A stretch of 64,000 bases of DNA, taken from contig NZ_RDSK01000018.1 in the NCBI RefSeq assembly GCF_003722075.1, forward strand, positions 26,194 through 90,193. Direction: 5' to 3'. How positions within the stretch are numbered: the first letter of the stretch is position 1; each line of letters begins with the position of its first letter. Below are positions 33,205 to 41,848 of this stretch, one piece after another. The translations under genes and the position numbers were made by a program. Origin of the DNA: Methanohalophilus sp. RSK. Lineage in GTDB: Archaea > Halobacteriota > Methanosarcinia > Methanosarcinales > Methanosarcinaceae. A model generated the notes under the pieces. It did no database searches. It had not been told where the DNA came from and saw only the letters and a program-made list of their open reading frames with translations.

Positions 33205-34337
33205 GTGCATCCTCCTGCAAACTGTATAAGGTTAGCCTGCCCGGAACCACCAATTTTGATAAAAGGGCGTGCACTACCTATAACAACACCCATACGTGCA
33301 AGTTCATCCTCCCCATAAATTGGCCTGGATCTCAGGATACGGGAAGCACTTATGGGCCCTATACCCGGCACCCTCAGCAGAGCAGGATAGTCGGCACTGT
33401 TTATTTCTACCGGAAACATTTCCGGGTTGACCCGGGCAAGTTCAAGTTTTGGATCCTCGTTCAAAAGGAAACCATCGTCATTATAGATTTGATCAATATG
33501 CCCGAAATCCAGGCCATAATCCTTCAAAAGATAGGATACCTGATAGAGCCTCTGTTCCCTCCATTTCGGAGAAGTTGAACCATTCTCAAGCGGCGTATCA
33601 GGAACCGGGTCAAAACTCATAAAATAGGGTCTGCGTAACTGGTATTTTTCCATGAAATCATGCACGGTATTCACAATATCCCTGTCAGGTTCGTCAAGGG
33701 CACCTACCACAAACTGGGTATCGTTGGCACCTATAATCTTACGATCATATCTGTGCAGTTTCCTTTGTTTCTTTATCAATCTGCAGGTCCAGTTCAGACG
33801 CTGAAGGACATCATTCTTGTAATCAAAATTGGGACAGATTTCCGAATAGTTCACAGAACCTGTTGTTTCTGCATTTACCCCGAATTTGTTAGCAACCCCG
33901 GCTACCTCCTGAAGCAAATGGAAAGGTGTACCGGGCATGAGCCGAAGGTGGATATAACCCTTAAACCCCTGATTTCTCAAGAGCCGGGCCACATGAAGTT
34001 GTTTTTCGGTTGTTGTTTCAGGATCCCCGATAATACCGGAGGAAAGGAACAGGCCTTCAATCGCATTTTTCCTGTAAAAATCCCAGGTAATCTTCACAAT
34101 TTCTTCCGGGGACAGGGAAACCCTGCGCACATCCCTATGACAGCGATTCGGACAATAGGTACATTCCCCGGCACAGTAGTTGGTCAGCAATGTCTTGTAT
34201 AATTGTATACAGCGCCCGTCAGGCCCGAAAGCGTGGCATACTGCACTCTGGTTACAGCTGTCATACTTTGTACCCGAGGAAAGGTATCGCATCCTCTCAT
34301 GCAAAGTGAAATGATAGCCGTCTGAAGGAATACTCAT
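33201..34337 (-). CDS. Putative DNA modification/repair radical SAM protein (TIGR03916)
   Basis: 378 residues. A radical SAM site CAGECTYC (CxxxCxxC, about 71-78) binds the 4Fe-4S cluster that cleaves SAM, and further cysteines (YDSCNQSAVC, about 26-36) precede it. A GLFLSSGIIGDPETTTE segment follows. The C-terminal region has a helix-hairpin-helix motif, LLRVPGIGPISASRILRSR (about 322-340), for DNA binding. This is the family that pairs with TIGR03915. Whether it repairs a lesion, like spore photoproduct lyase, or modifies a base is unknown. It is first of three tightly linked genes with DUF4130 and the MutS-like ATPase. Confidence 0.9.
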   Translation of the reverse strand: MSIPSDGYHFTLHERMRYLSSGTKYDSCNQSAVCHAFGPDGRCIQLYKTLLTNYCAGECTYCPNRCHRDVRRVSLSPEEIVKITWDFYRKNAIEGLFLSSGIIGDPETTTEKQLHVARLLRNQGFKGYIHLRLMPGTPFHLLQEVAGVANKFGVNAETTGSVNYSEICPNFDYKNDVLQRLNWTCRLIKKQRKLHRYDRKIIGANDTQFVVGALDEPDRDIVNTVHDFMEKYQLRRPYFMSFDPVPDTPLENGSTSPKWREQRLYQVSYLLKDYGLDFGHIDQIYNDDGFLLNEDPKLELARVNPEMFPVEINSADYPALLRVPGIGPISASRILRSRPIYGEDELARMGVVIGSARPFIKIGGSGQANLIQFAGGCT

Positions 34338-34406
34338 TACATGTAACTAAGTTCATCGCCTATATAAGAGACAAGAAAGTGGATTGAAAGTATTCGTTGG
34401 GCACCT

Positions 34407-34922
34407 TCATTCCCTGACATGGATATCAAGCCGAATCCGCGTGATAGGTTCCAGCTTTTTCCAGTCCACGATTGTATCATCTTCCAGCACGCAGTCATTC
34501 ACGTTTTTATCCCCGAACTGGCCACCAATCTCATAGACAAAAAGGCCTTCCTCCCCATCAGTAGAAACAATCATTTCCCTATCTCCTTTTTTCCTGACAT
34601 CGATATCTGCCACATTGCGCAGGGCTTCCATAAGGGAAGCACCTTTCTCGATTTCAACTTTTCTTGTGGGAGCAAACGAATCAACGGCCAGATGAATATT
34701 TTTCCTGTTGGGTTTTAATACATGGGATTTGCCGAAAATATGCCTCTCAAGAAGTTCGGATTCTTCAAGTACCTTTACATGCTTGGAAATTACCGATACT
34801 GAAATATCCAGTTCCCGGGCAATTTCAGATATATGCATTTCTTTGCTGCTTAAGAGTTCCAGTATTTTAATCCGGGTTTCACTGCCAAGTGCATGAAATA
34901 TCCTGCATCCTATAGAACTCAT
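34407..34922 (-). CDS. ArsR-family winged helix transcriptional regulator with an additional C-terminal domain
   Basis: 171 residues. The N-terminal winged helix (about 1-80) reads CRIFHALGSETRIKILELL, then ISEIARELDISVSVISKHVKVLEESELLERH, a clear ArsR helix-turn-helix. The C-terminal half (about 95-171) is beta-rich with a basic segment VRKKGDREMIVSTDGEEGLFVYEIGG and no obvious metal-binding cysteines except one (NDCVLED), so the signal is unknown. The TTG at 34928 can open the frame. A minus-strand TATA (AATTTATATATTTAC, about 34944-34960) lies so close that a leaderless start at ATG 34922 is more likely. It sits just upstream of the radical SAM gene on the same strand and might regulate that operon. 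Confidence 0.82.
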   Translation of the reverse strand: MSSIGCRIFHALGSETRIKILELLSSKEMHISEIARELDISVSVISKHVKVLEESELLERHIFGKSHVLKPNRKNIHLAVDSFAPTRKVEIEKGASLMEALRNVADIDVRKKGDREMIVSTDGEEGLFVYEIGGQFGDKNVNDCVLEDDTIVDWKKLEPITRIRLDIHVRE

Positions 34923-34968
34923 ATGCAAGTCAAGTGAATTGTAAATATATAAATTTAACTGGATTTAG

Positions 34969-35688
34969 TCATTTAATACCCATATTTTGCAGAACAGAAA
35001 GACTTTGAAGAGCAGCCTCAGGTGATTTATTCTCGATTATCTTAATGGAATCGTTTTGGTGGAGTAATCCCCCTATGGCCGAAAAATCAATGTTGCCTTC
35101 ACCAAGAGGTAAATGTTCATCGTTATCCCCGTGGTTATCATGAATATGAAAATGGGAAATCTCACGTTCAAGAAAAGCCTCCAGATTGCCCATTGTATTG
35201 GCATGACCAATATCCAGCACAAAATCATTTGTCCCAATCTCAAAATCCGGTTTCCTGAACAGGAAACATTCCCATTTGGGCATATTTTCCACACATATCC
35301 GCACACCGGCATCCTCACCAATCCTTTCCAGTACAGGCAACGATTTTTGGAATGCATTAAATGCAAAATCCCTATCATGAGCAAAGGGGAAATAACCGGG
35401 ATGGACCACCATGGCTTCAGCATCAATTTCATTACAAATATCTGCCATGTCTTCCACAAGTTGAAGAGCTGCATTCCTTATAGGCTCACGAATACTTGCA
35501 AGATTGAGGTCCGTACTGGGAGCATGAACCGTGTATTTCAGGTCATAGGAAAAAGCTATTTCATTCTGCCTGAAGAGATCATGTTTTCCTTCGGAAAAGA
35601 TTTCTGCACAATTGGCAATGTGTTCAATATTTTGTAAAGCTTCACCAAGAGATAAGTCGTGATAAGCAAACGAAGAGATACCGATCAT
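34969..35688 (-). CDS. Sugar phosphate isomerase/epimerase-like TIM-barrel protein (xylose isomerase/endonuclease IV fold)
   Basis: 239 residues. Barrel strands and metal-site residues of the AP_endonuc_2 family are visible: YTVHAPSTDLNLASIRE, AMVVHPGYFPF, VRICVENMPKW (catalytic glutamate), DFVLDIGHANTMGNLEAFLE, ISHFHIHDNHGDNDEHLPLGEGNIDF and IKIIENKSPEAAL. The zinc or manganese ligands (His, Glu, Asp, His, Glu) are therefore intact. Family members include sugar isomerases and endonuclease IV, and sequence alone does not tell which. Its length is shorter than true endonuclease IV (about 280), and it lies near a DNA repair-like operon, so both readings stay open. Confidence 0.8.
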   Translation of the reverse strand: MIGISSFAYHDLSLGEALQNIEHIANCAEIFSEGKHDLFRQNEIAFSYDLKYTVHAPSTDLNLASIREPIRNAALQLVEDMADICNEIDAEAMVVHPGYFPFAHDRDFAFNAFQKSLPVLERIGEDAGVRICVENMPKWECFLFRKPDFEIGTNDFVLDIGHANTMGNLEAFLEREISHFHIHDNHGDNDEHLPLGEGNIDFSAIGGLLHQNDSIKIIENKSPEAALQSLSVLQNMGIK

Positions 35689-35824
35689 AAGAAAAAAACT
35701 CCTGAGTTACAAATATGAACCCTAATTATTTTAACTTATGGCAAGTGTACTTGAGACTATATTAAGATTAACTCGAATCCAATAAAATCAATAAAAACAG
35801 CAAAATAAATGGATAAATTAAAAT

Positions 35825-37147
35825 TTAGGATTTGTTGCGTAATTCAAGCAAGCGCAGGAAAGAAGAGGCAGTAAATGTATCTCCCAATCCAACTGTCACT
35901 GCCGGCTCATTGACCACAAGTGTGGGAATTGCACAAAAATAATACTCATTGAAGATGCCATAGATTCCAAAACCGTACTCTTGGGCTCCAGTAATAGACT
36001 TTATTCTCTTGACCTGCAGGCTACCATATTCACTGCGCTTGAATTGGCTGCACCTTTCCTCCAGTTTGGACCTGTCCGGCGATAATCCTGAAGAAGCAAA
36101 GTATGCCGCACACTTCAAACCAAAATCAATAGCATCTATTTTCTGCTCATCCATGTTATCTGAAGCAGAGAGGCAAAAGACAAAATCCCTGGTATGGACA
36201 ACAAGGGCTCTGGCCAAACTATTTTTAATGCAATTGTGGGCCGCTTGAAACATTGCGGAAATATCCATTTCATGTATGCCTTCAATCCCAAACCCCATCT
36301 TCTGCGCCAGGGTTGCAAGTTCATCTTCATTCAAACCCATTGAATCAACCCTTCCTGCAAGTTTAAGGAAAACATGCTTGGCTATATCCGATGTCGCAAA
36401 ATGACCCAACTCAGCATGAATGAAAAACCCCGCCATCGAATTCCATTCATCGATCTGTGCAAGGACAGGGGACAACTTTTCTTCGAAAGAAGAACCATCC
36501 GGATAAGAGGGTTGGAGCATATGAAAACCGGATACAATTGCACCATCCATTTCCCCAATATGTGCGGTTGCATATTGCTTGAAGAAGGAAGAAATAGTCA
36601 TTTGAGGGTTGAATTCATCTAATGTTGCAATGAACCTGTTCTCCCGGAATACAGTTATCCTGCGGCCGCATAAGTCGAAACTATCTCCCTGACGGAAATC
36701 AAAAACAAAATGTATCGGCTCCTCATCTCCACTCTGGCTTTCTAGTTTTGGAGGGAGCACCATTCCCCTTTTTGAAAAAAGAGCCTCCTGTGTCCCGGAA
36801 AGATAAACAACATTGGGGACAATCATATCCACATTGAGCCCGGAGAGGACATTGGCCATTATTCCCATATTTCCCCCTATCCTTATCTCTGCCTCTTCAA
36901 AAAAACGTTTTTTGAGATAATCAAGAACATCCCGGGAATAAATGAACCATTCTGCACCCCTGCCGTATTCCATACAATGGATAAGGCCGGCAAGGAAATC
37001 TTCGAGGGAATTGATGGTATGCGGTTGGTTTTCAATCTTCATCAGCAGTTCATTTTTATCCACCTCACCAAGGATGGATTCCACCTCCCTGCCGGTTATC
37101 ATGCAAACTGCATCGATATTAGCGTTGTAACCGCAAAGGATATTCAT
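35825..37147 (-). CDS. ADP-dependent sugar kinase (glucokinase/phosphofructokinase family), paralogue 1
   Basis: 440 residues of the ribokinase-like ADP_PFK_GK family. Conserved elements: N-terminal ILCGYNANIDAV, the glycine-rich GGNMGIMANVLSGL, the HxE motif FIHAELGHF (about 239-247), an NxxE-type magnesium motif in GLNEDELATLA, and the catalytic GxGD in TVGLGDTFTASSF with the base aspartate near residue 422. These enzymes phosphorylate glucose or fructose 6-phosphate using ADP. The gene starts directly at the stop codon of paralogue 2 (TGA then ATG), so the two are translated in tandem. Which sugar each uses cannot be read from sequence. Confidence 0.85.
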   Translation of the reverse strand: MNILCGYNANIDAVCMITGREVESILGEVDKNELLMKIENQPHTINSLEDFLAGLIHCMEYGRGAEWFIYSRDVLDYLKKRFFEEAEIRIGGNMGIMANVLSGLNVDMIVPNVVYLSGTQEALFSKRGMVLPPKLESQSGDEEPIHFVFDFRQGDSFDLCGRRITVFRENRFIATLDEFNPQMTISSFFKQYATAHIGEMDGAIVSGFHMLQPSYPDGSSFEEKLSPVLAQIDEWNSMAGFFIHAELGHFATSDIAKHVFLKLAGRVDSMGLNEDELATLAQKMGFGIEGIHEMDISAMFQAAHNCIKNSLARALVVHTRDFVFCLSASDNMDEQKIDAIDFGLKCAAYFASSGLSPDRSKLEERCSQFKRSEYGSLQVKRIKSITGAQEYGFGIYGIFNEYYFCAIPTLVVNEPAVTVGLGDTFTASSFLRLLELRNKS

Positions 37148-38623
37148 TCAATCCTCCCGCAACCTGCACATACCTGCCAGCACAGCTGCAAAGGCACTTG
37201 CTGAAATCGTGTCTCCTATACCTACCGTATCAACGGGATGATCCACCACCCTGGCCGGAATTATCAATATATCATGATTGCGGGTGCAGATACAACCTTT
37301 TTCAAAATCTTCCAGATTACATTTTCCCTGCCTGACAAGATAGGTACCCAGTTTTTCAATTTGGTCCATTCCCTGTGTGGATATAGGTACATCAAGACCT
37401 GCTTTTATGTCCTCAAAACTTTTTATCCCGCCCTGAAGGGCCCTGGAAGCGGCTGTAGTGGATGCAAAAAGCAGGGAATCAAGATGTTGTTCAACATCAA
37501 TAGGACAATCTTTGGAAACAACACAGAGATAAAAACCCAAAGAGTGTACATGAATCCTCTGCAACCTGAGCTCATGAAGCAGCCGGACAGCTCCTTCATA
37601 AAGGGCTACTATAGCATCTTCTTCTTTTTTGATTACCGAATATGCAAGTTCTTCATAACCTAAAACATTCAATGCATTGGCAACTTCCACAGTATCAAGA
37701 CCCAGTGATTGGACATGATTGTGCACAATATCATTCAGAATTGCCGAGCGGATAAATTTATTCTGTATGGAAGTGAATTCCACATGTATGCAAATTTCAG
37801 GATTGGCCTTTTTCAACTGGCCTATTGCCCCTACCGCCCGTTCTACATAATCCCTGTAAGTTTTGCCATCCTCATATTCTTCTTTTATCATCTGGTAACC
37901 GGCAAGAATTGCCCCATCAACGGTTTTACCCATATCGGGGAGATGCTCATATACCTCATCAGACATATCAATACGGATCCAGGGCGGACGTGATGAAATG
38001 ATCAGGCGGTTATTACGAGGAACTATTATCCGGTCCTCGGCATATTTAACAGAGAGGCCTTTATTGAATTCAATAATCCAGTTGACCTTGGCTTTATAAT
38101 CGGGATTACAGGCCTTTGCAGGAGGAAGCAATTCCATCCTGCCCTCCCTGACAAAAGGATGTAAAAGATTCGGCGAGGATACAAAGTAATCCGCCTGCTC
38201 GGGGGAAAGCCAGGGGATATAAGCAATTACTTTATTCAGGTCCATGTTGGCAAGCAGATTGGATATTATCCCGGCCTGCCCTCCCATCCTGGCTTCATCA
38301 AAAACAAGATTATCGGTCAACCATTCATGGATATCAGTTGAATATGTGGGAATTTCCGCAGCTTTACCGTCCTTCATTGCAATCAGGAGTCGTGCAAGGA
38401 AATCTACAGGAGAATCTATCTGTCGGGGATAGGAAAAGATTCGCTGCTGGACAGTATCCACATCCACTTTCCTCAGCAGGTTTTCCACATCCCCGGGACC
38501 AATGTGCTTGATGGCGTCCACATTACTGTTATAGGCAACAAATATTCCGTTTACACAGGGAATATTTCGTGCAACCGACTCATAACTCTCAATGTATCTC
38601 TTATCCCACTCAGATATATCCAT
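37148..38623 (-). CDS. pfkC: ADP-dependent phosphofructokinase/glucokinase, paralogue 2
   Basis: 491 residues, the usual length for methanogen ADP-PFK. Motifs: FVAYNSNVDAIKHI, GGQAGIISNLLANM, HxE in ICIHVEFTS (about 279-287), and catalytic TVGIGDTISASAF (about 469-481). The position of the NxxE magnesium motif reads GLDTVEVANALNVLGYEEL, with aspartate in place of the first asparagine seen in paralogue 1. It phosphorylates fructose 6-phosphate (and possibly glucose) with ADP in the modified Embden-Meyerhof pathway, used by methanogens to break down stored glycogen. First gene of the pair. Confidence 0.88.
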   Translation of the reverse strand: MDISEWDKRYIESYESVARNIPCVNGIFVAYNSNVDAIKHIGPGDVENLLRKVDVDTVQQRIFSYPRQIDSPVDFLARLLIAMKDGKAAEIPTYSTDIHEWLTDNLVFDEARMGGQAGIISNLLANMDLNKVIAYIPWLSPEQADYFVSSPNLLHPFVREGRMELLPPAKACNPDYKAKVNWIIEFNKGLSVKYAEDRIIVPRNNRLIISSRPPWIRIDMSDEVYEHLPDMGKTVDGAILAGYQMIKEEYEDGKTYRDYVERAVGAIGQLKKANPEICIHVEFTSIQNKFIRSAILNDIVHNHVQSLGLDTVEVANALNVLGYEELAYSVIKKEEDAIVALYEGAVRLLHELRLQRIHVHSLGFYLCVVSKDCPIDVEQHLDSLLFASTTAASRALQGGIKSFEDIKAGLDVPISTQGMDQIEKLGTYLVRQGKCNLEDFEKGCICTRNHDILIIPARVVDHPVDTVGIGDTISASAFAAVLAGMCRLRED

Positions 38624-38644
38624 TAGAATTCCCCTGAAACAATA

Positions 38645-39838
38645 TCATGTAGTATATTCCGCATTAATACGCACATAATCATAGGTAAGATCACAACCCC
38701 AGGCAACTGCAGAAGCTTCACCAAGTGAAAGATCCACTGAAATTATGACGGTATCACTTTCCATTATGGATTTTAGTTGTTTGTTGGCAGAAGTATCCGC
38801 CACCTGACCGTGATCTACCAGAGTAACTGCATTTTTCCCATCCGAAAATTCCAGGGAAATCTTATCCTGATCAAGAGAGGCACCTGAATATCCAGCTGCG
38901 GCAACAACCCTGCCCCAGTTGGGATCATGCCCGTATATCGCAGATTTTACAAGAGGTGACCGTACAATGGTTTTGGCAACCTTGCGTGCATCAGCCAGGT
39001 CAGAGGCACCTTTAACCTGTACTTCGATAAGTTTGGTAGCACCCTCCCCGTCGCGGGCAATTTTCTTTGCAAGTTCCACAAGGATATAATCAAGTCCTCT
39101 CTGGAAATTTGCTACATCAGGAGCTATTGAAGAAGCACCTGTTGCGGTTAACAAAGCCATGTCATTGGTACTGGTATCACCATCGACTACCATCATGTTG
39201 AAACTGGAATCGTTGGCTTTTACAAGGCATTCTTTCAGTGTATCGGCAGAAAGAATAGCATCAGTATAAATAAAAGCAAGCATTGTCCCCATGTTGGGCT
39301 CGATCATACCGGAACCCTTGGCAATACCCCCTATACGTACACCACATTCCAGTTCTACAGCCACTTCCTTTTCCATCAGGTCAGTGGTCATGATGGCTTT
39401 TGTAGCATTGCGACAGCCCGGGGGATCTGCAGAAAGCGCCCCATAAACTTCATCGAGATGGTCTTTTATCCAACCTACATCCAGAAAACGGCCAATCACA
39501 CCGGTGGATGCAACTGCAATGTGGGACTCCGGAACTCCCAGCTTATCAGCAGCAAGCCTTGCCATCTCACGGACATCGGCCATTCCCTGTTCACCGGTGA
39601 AGGCATTGGCATTTCCACTGTTTACAATTGTGCCTGCAACATATTTATGATTTTCAAGGTTGTCCCTGGTAAGCACCACCGGAGCCGCTACAACCTTATT
39701 GCGTGTAAAAACACCTGCGCAGGGACCTGCAGCTTCAATCAGTGCAAGGCCCATGTAATCATCCTTCAAACCGGCAGCATGAACCCCGCGTACTGCACAT
39801 ATACCACCGTCAATTGCTCTCATGACCGCAAACCTCAC
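38645..39838 (-). CDS. argJ: Bifunctional glutamate N-acetyltransferase/N-acetylglutamate synthase ArgJ
   Basis: 397 residues. The autocleavage and nucleophile site is visible as KAIMTTDLMEK (second threonine of MTTD, near residue 172), with TIVNSGNANAFTGEQG for substrate binding and SPLVKSAIYGHDPNWGRVVAAAGYSG near the C terminus. The precursor self-cleaves to two chains that transfer acetyl from N-acetylornithine to glutamate. The frame starts with GTG at 39838, overlapping the CBS gene stop by 4 bases (GTGA); an ATG at 39823 (MRAIDGGICAV) is an alternative. It is the last gene of argC-CBS-argJ. Confidence 0.95.
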   Translation of the reverse strand: MRFAVMRAIDGGICAVRGVHAAGLKDDYMGLALIEAAGPCAGVFTRNKVVAAPVVLTRDNLENHKYVAGTIVNSGNANAFTGEQGMADVREMARLAADKLGVPESHIAVASTGVIGRFLDVGWIKDHLDEVYGALSADPPGCRNATKAIMTTDLMEKEVAVELECGVRIGGIAKGSGMIEPNMGTMLAFIYTDAILSADTLKECLVKANDSSFNMMVVDGDTSTNDMALLTATGASSIAPDVANFQRGLDYILVELAKKIARDGEGATKLIEVQVKGASDLADARKVAKTIVRSPLVKSAIYGHDPNWGRVVAAAGYSGASLDQDKISLEFSDGKNAVTLVDHGQVADTSANKQLKSIMESDTVIISVDLSLGEASAVAWGCDLTYDYVRINAEYTT

Positions 39839-40299
39839 AGACTACCCAGACCCCTGATGATATCTCCCCTGGTTATGATGCCTGCAATTACACCGTTATC
39901 AACTACGGGCAGGCGGTTTATCTTGTGTCTGGACATCAGGTGGGAAGCATCCTCAATTGAATCTTCAGGAGATACAGTAAATACACCGGTGCGCATTATT
40001 TTGCTAACCGGCATTGAGCCTACATCCGACAGCATTTTTTTGGTATCTTCCCAGCTGATAAATTCCCGGATAGGAATTTCTATCACCTCAAAGGGACTGG
40101 GGAGCCAGAAATCACCATGTTCGGGAGATTCCAGCAAAGCCAGCAAATCAACCTCTGAAAGTATACCTACAATCTTGCCATTGTCCACTACAGGCATACC
40201 ACTTATGTCATTATCCTTCAACGACCTGGCAGCATCGCTCACTTTGTCTTCGGGACTGCAATAAATCACATCACTGTTCATAATTTCTTTTACAAGCAT
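39835..40299 (-). CDS. CBS-domain pair protein embedded in the arginine operon
   Basis: 154 residues from ATG 40299 (MLVKEIMNSDVIYCS), which has a strong SD GGAGGTG. The longer open frame back to 40368 runs into argC and is rejected. Two CBS motifs: about 1-60 (DVIYCSPEDKVSDAARSLKDNDISGMPVVDNGKIVGILSEVDLL in parts) and about 92-150 (VFTVSPEDSIEDASHLMSRHKINRLPVVDNGVIAGIITRGDII). CBS pairs bind adenosine nucleotides or SAM and tune partner proteins. With no catalytic domain and a place between argC and argJ, an energy- or ligand-dependent control of arginine synthesis is a reasonable inference. Confidence 0.88.
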   Translation of the reverse strand: MLVKEIMNSDVIYCSPEDKVSDAARSLKDNDISGMPVVDNGKIVGILSEVDLLALLESPEHGDFWLPSPFEVIEIPIREFISWEDTKKMLSDVGSMPVSKIMRTGVFTVSPEDSIEDASHLMSRHKINRLPVVDNGVIAGIITRGDIIRGLGSL

Positions 40300-40318
40300 A
40301 AATCCACCTCCAAATATA

Positions 40319-41338
40319 TCAGGGCGCAAGCCCTGCGTTCCATAGACCATCGGTTTCCTTGAAACCACACATGAGATTCATATTCTGTATAGCCTGTCCT
40401 GAAGCTCCTTTTACGAGATTGTCAATTGCCGAGATAACTACAAGCCTGTTACTGTTTGCGTCAATCTCAAAACCAATATCACAGAAATTGGAACCACGTA
40501 CATTACCCAGCGCAGGTATATCATCTACCAGCCTTACAAAGGGACAGTCTGAGTAAAAAGAATCGTATAACTGTCGGATATCTTCTTTTGAACACTCTTC
40601 ATTAAGAAAGAGGTGAGCTGTAGTTAATATCCCGCGGATGGCAGGGATTATGTGGGGAGTGAAATTAACACTATCAAGGCCGCCAAGGCCATTCAATTCC
40701 TGCCAGATCTCCGCCCGGTGGCGATGGGTTGTGAGTTTATAGGGCTGGATGTTTTCCGCCATGTTGGGGTAATGGGATGCCTGGCTTGGATTCACACCGG
40801 CACCTGTTATGCCGGATTTGGAATCAAAAACCGCAATATCTCCAAGCCCTGCATTAACAACAGGAGCAGCCGCCAGGGTAGCGCCTGTGGGATAACAACC
40901 CGGATTGGCAACAAAAGTTTCTCCCTTTACCTCGGGATGCAGTTCCACCAACCCATATGCTGCCTTGCGGGGGTCACGATGTTTAAGGCCGTAGACCTTT
41001 TCAAATTCGTCCACACCCAGACGGTAATCCGCACTCAAATCCACAATACGCAGGCCACTGTCAATAAGTTGAGGTACAATATCCATCGCACTGCCATGAG
41101 GTACCGCCAGGAATACCACGTCACACCTCTGCCTTACAGCAACCGGATCAAGGTCTTCAAATTCAAGATCTGTCATACCTGCCAGATGGGCATGTTTTTT
41201 GGATACATTTTGTCCGGCAAGTTTTCTTGAAGTTGCCATTTCAAGATTTACATGAGGATGATTGAGAAGAAGGCGCATCAATTCTCCCCCCGTATAGCCG
41301 GAGGCACCGATTATGCCTGCATTAACCTTATCTTTCAT
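40319..41338 (-). CDS. argC: N-acetyl-gamma-glutamyl-phosphate reductase ArgC
   Basis: 339 residues. An N-terminal NADP-binding motif GIIGASGYTGGELMRLL (about 8-24), the catalytic cysteine motif VANPGCYPTGATLA (about 144-157) and the later THRHRAEIWQEL with its conserved histidine identify ArgC, which reduces acetylglutamyl phosphate to the semialdehyde. It heads argC-CBS-argJ and is divergent from the deoxyribosyltransferase gene with a 53-base gap that must hold both promoters. Confidence 0.96.
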   Translation of the reverse strand: MKDKVNAGIIGASGYTGGELMRLLLNHPHVNLEMATSRKLAGQNVSKKHAHLAGMTDLEFEDLDPVAVRQRCDVVFLAVPHGSAMDIVPQLIDSGLRIVDLSADYRLGVDEFEKVYGLKHRDPRKAAYGLVELHPEVKGETFVANPGCYPTGATLAAAPVVNAGLGDIAVFDSKSGITGAGVNPSQASHYPNMAENIQPYKLTTHRHRAEIWQELNGLGGLDSVNFTPHIIPAIRGILTTAHLFLNEECSKEDIRQLYDSFYSDCPFVRLVDDIPALGNVRGSNFCDIGFEIDANSNRLVVISAIDNLVKGASGQAIQNMNLMCGFKETDGLWNAGLAP

Positions 41339-41391
41339 GCCTTAGTGTTATGTTTTACCACTAATTAAAGTTATTACCATACAGGCAGGCA

Positions 41392-41829
41392 ATGGATACA
41401 ATGAATTACAAAAAAATATACCTGGCAGGCCCTCTTTTTTCCGAGGCTGAGAAGATTTTCAATGAACAACTCACACAGAGAATCGAAAGTACAGGATATG
41501 ACGTGTTCCTGCCACAGAGGGATTCAACGGACACGAAAAGTATGCGCAAGGAACAGGATTCTGCAGAATTGTTCCGGAAAAATTCAGAAGCTATAGATAG
41601 AGCCGATCTTGTAATTGCTATACTGGATGGAGGCAGCGATGTGGATTCCGGTACCGCCTGGGAAATCGGCTATGCTTATGCTAAAAACATGCCGGTAATC
41701 GGGCTGAGAACGGATTTCCGCACACTTGGAATCGAAGGTACGGTCAACCTGATGATAGAAAAAACCCTAATTAAACTCGTGTATTCAACCGATAAACTGC
41801 TTACAGAACTTGAAAATATGAAAAGATAA
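41392..41829 (+). CDS. Nucleoside 2-deoxyribosyltransferase family protein
   Basis: 145 residues. Motifs of the family are KIYLAGPLFSEAEKIFNEQL at the N terminus, VFLPQRD, DRADLVIAILDGGSDVDSGTAWEIGYAYA with the nucleophile glutamate in AWEIG (about 92-96), and PVIGLRTDFR. Such enzymes transfer deoxyribose between bases or hydrolyse nucleoside 5'-monophosphates (as in DNPH1-type proteins); the substrate here is not clear. The start may be ATG 41392 or ATG 41401. It is convergent with the AMMECR1 gene across a shared hairpin. Confidence 0.85.
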   Translation: MDTMNYKKIYLAGPLFSEAEKIFNEQLTQRIESTGYDVFLPQRDSTDTKSMRKEQDSAELFRKNSEAIDRADLVIAILDGGSDVDSGTAWEIGYAYAKNMPVIGLRTDFRTLGIEGTVNLMIEKTLIKLVYSTDKLLTELENMKR

Positions 41830-41848
41830 GCAGTTTAGAACTGCTTTT
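41828..41848. terminator. Bidirectional terminator between convergent genes
   Basis: AAGCAGTT (41828-41835) and AACTGCTT (41839-41846) form a perfect 8-bp stem with a 3-base loop. It covers both stop codons and is followed by T-rich ends in both directions (TTTTCT on plus, ATCTTTTC on minus). Confidence 0.7.

Noticed and set aside
40300..40368. Longer N terminus for the CBS protein (MVSRKPMVYGT...)
   Set aside because: It overlaps the end of argC and lacks an SD, whereas ATG 40299 has GGAGGTG at good spacing and begins directly with the CBS fold.
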